Below, piece after piece: positions 32,979 to 33,164 of a stretch of 33,164 nucleotides of DNA. The notes under the pieces are model-generated. The model worked only from the letters and a program-made list of their open reading frames with translations, made no database searches and was not told where the DNA came from. The first letter of the stretch is position 1. Every line of letters starts with the position of its first letter. Origin of the DNA: RBG-16-66-20 sp035517595 (GTDB lineage: Bacteria > Pseudomonadota > Gammaproteobacteria > Burkholderiales > SG8-39); NCBI GenBank assembly GCA_035517595.1, contig DATIYN010000206.1, positions 1 to 33,164 on the forward strand, in the 5' to 3' direction. The translations under genes were made by a program, and so were the position numbers.

Positions 32979-33164
32979 TTATCGCGCCGCGCGGCGGGCG
33001 TGCTGAATGAACTCGCGCGCCGCGCCGCCCGGCGCGCCGCGGCGCCATGCGAGCCAGAGGTCGAGCCGTGGATGCGCGTCGGCTATTTCGCGGTAGGCGA
33101 CGCCGCGCCGGCCCAGGTTCGCCACCGAGGCGGGCACCACGGCCACGCCCAGGCCGCTCGAAAC
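32979..33164 (-). CDS. LysR-family transcriptional regulator, C-terminal part
   Basis: Only the last 61 codons are in the window, and the gene runs off the right edge. The visible peptide has VSSGLGVAVVPASVANL followed by RRGVAYREI and the segment RLDLWLAWRRG. This is the typical last third of the LysR substrate-binding domain (periplasmic-binding-like fold). The stop TAA is 11 bases before the lgt start. The DNA-binding domain and any target cannot be seen. Confidence 0.8.
   Translation of the reverse strand, partial: VSSGLGVAVVPASVANLGRRGVAYREIADAHPRLDLWLAWRRGAPGGAAREFIQHARRAAR

Overview
The window is a GC-rich, densely packed stretch of a bacterial chromosome. Three things point to a betaproteobacterium of Burkholderiales type: the order mnmG-rsmG-parA-parB-atpIBEFHAGDC, the wording of the ATP synthase subunits, and the gene styles (TRAP transporter, CaiB/BaiF CoA-transferase, fused FAD/Fe-S oxidase). 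I cannot name a species. No rRNA, tRNA, CRISPR array, insertion sequence or prophage is visible. Every stretch of more than about 300 bases is occupied by a gene.

Layout. Positions 1-454 hold the 3' end of a GTP-type PEP carboxykinase gene, convergent with and overlapping an MFS transporter gene (451-1632). Positions 1633-5951 hold an origin-proximal segregation block: mnmG, rsmG, parA and parB, with three parS-like palindromes, two upstream of mnmG and one inside it. Positions 6005-12962 hold the complete F-type ATP synthase operon, with a good sigma70-type promoter in front of atpI. Positions 12990-16162 are read on the minus strand: two small overlapping ORFs (38 and 40 codons), creD, a glutathione S-transferase gene and an FkbM-type methyltransferase gene. 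They diverge from a response regulator/histidine kinase pair (16314-18679) resembling the PdsR/PdsS (sortase-associated) type. Positions 18711-21791 hold glpD, a HAD-IIB phosphatase gene and a TauE/SafE-type exporter gene, with a 9-codon ORF bridging glpD and the phosphatase gene. Positions 21822-26525 hold an EF-hand/BON periplasmic protein gene, a CaiB/BaiF CoA-transferase gene and a DctPQM TRAP transporter with a strong intercistronic hairpin. Positions 26539-32183 hold a crotonase-family gene and a serine-glyoxylate-type aminotransferase gene on the minus strand. These diverge from a GntR/FCD regulator gene that overlaps a fused FAD/Fe-S D-2-hydroxyacid dehydrogenase gene, and the divergent promoter is full of palindromes. 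The right edge holds lgt and the 3' end of a LysR-type regulator gene, both on the minus strand.

How it works together. The left half is conserved housekeeping: tRNA and rRNA modification, chromosome segregation and energy conservation. The right half is accessory metabolism, probably uptake of a carboxylate by TRAP, CoA activation, and oxidation/transamination around glyoxylate or 2-hydroxyacids under a GntR regulator. The least explained parts are the two unannotated small ORFs at the divergent creD/two-component promoter, the mini-ORF between glpD and the HAD gene, and a cluster of promoters whose -10 hexamer lies only 6-9 nt before the start codon.
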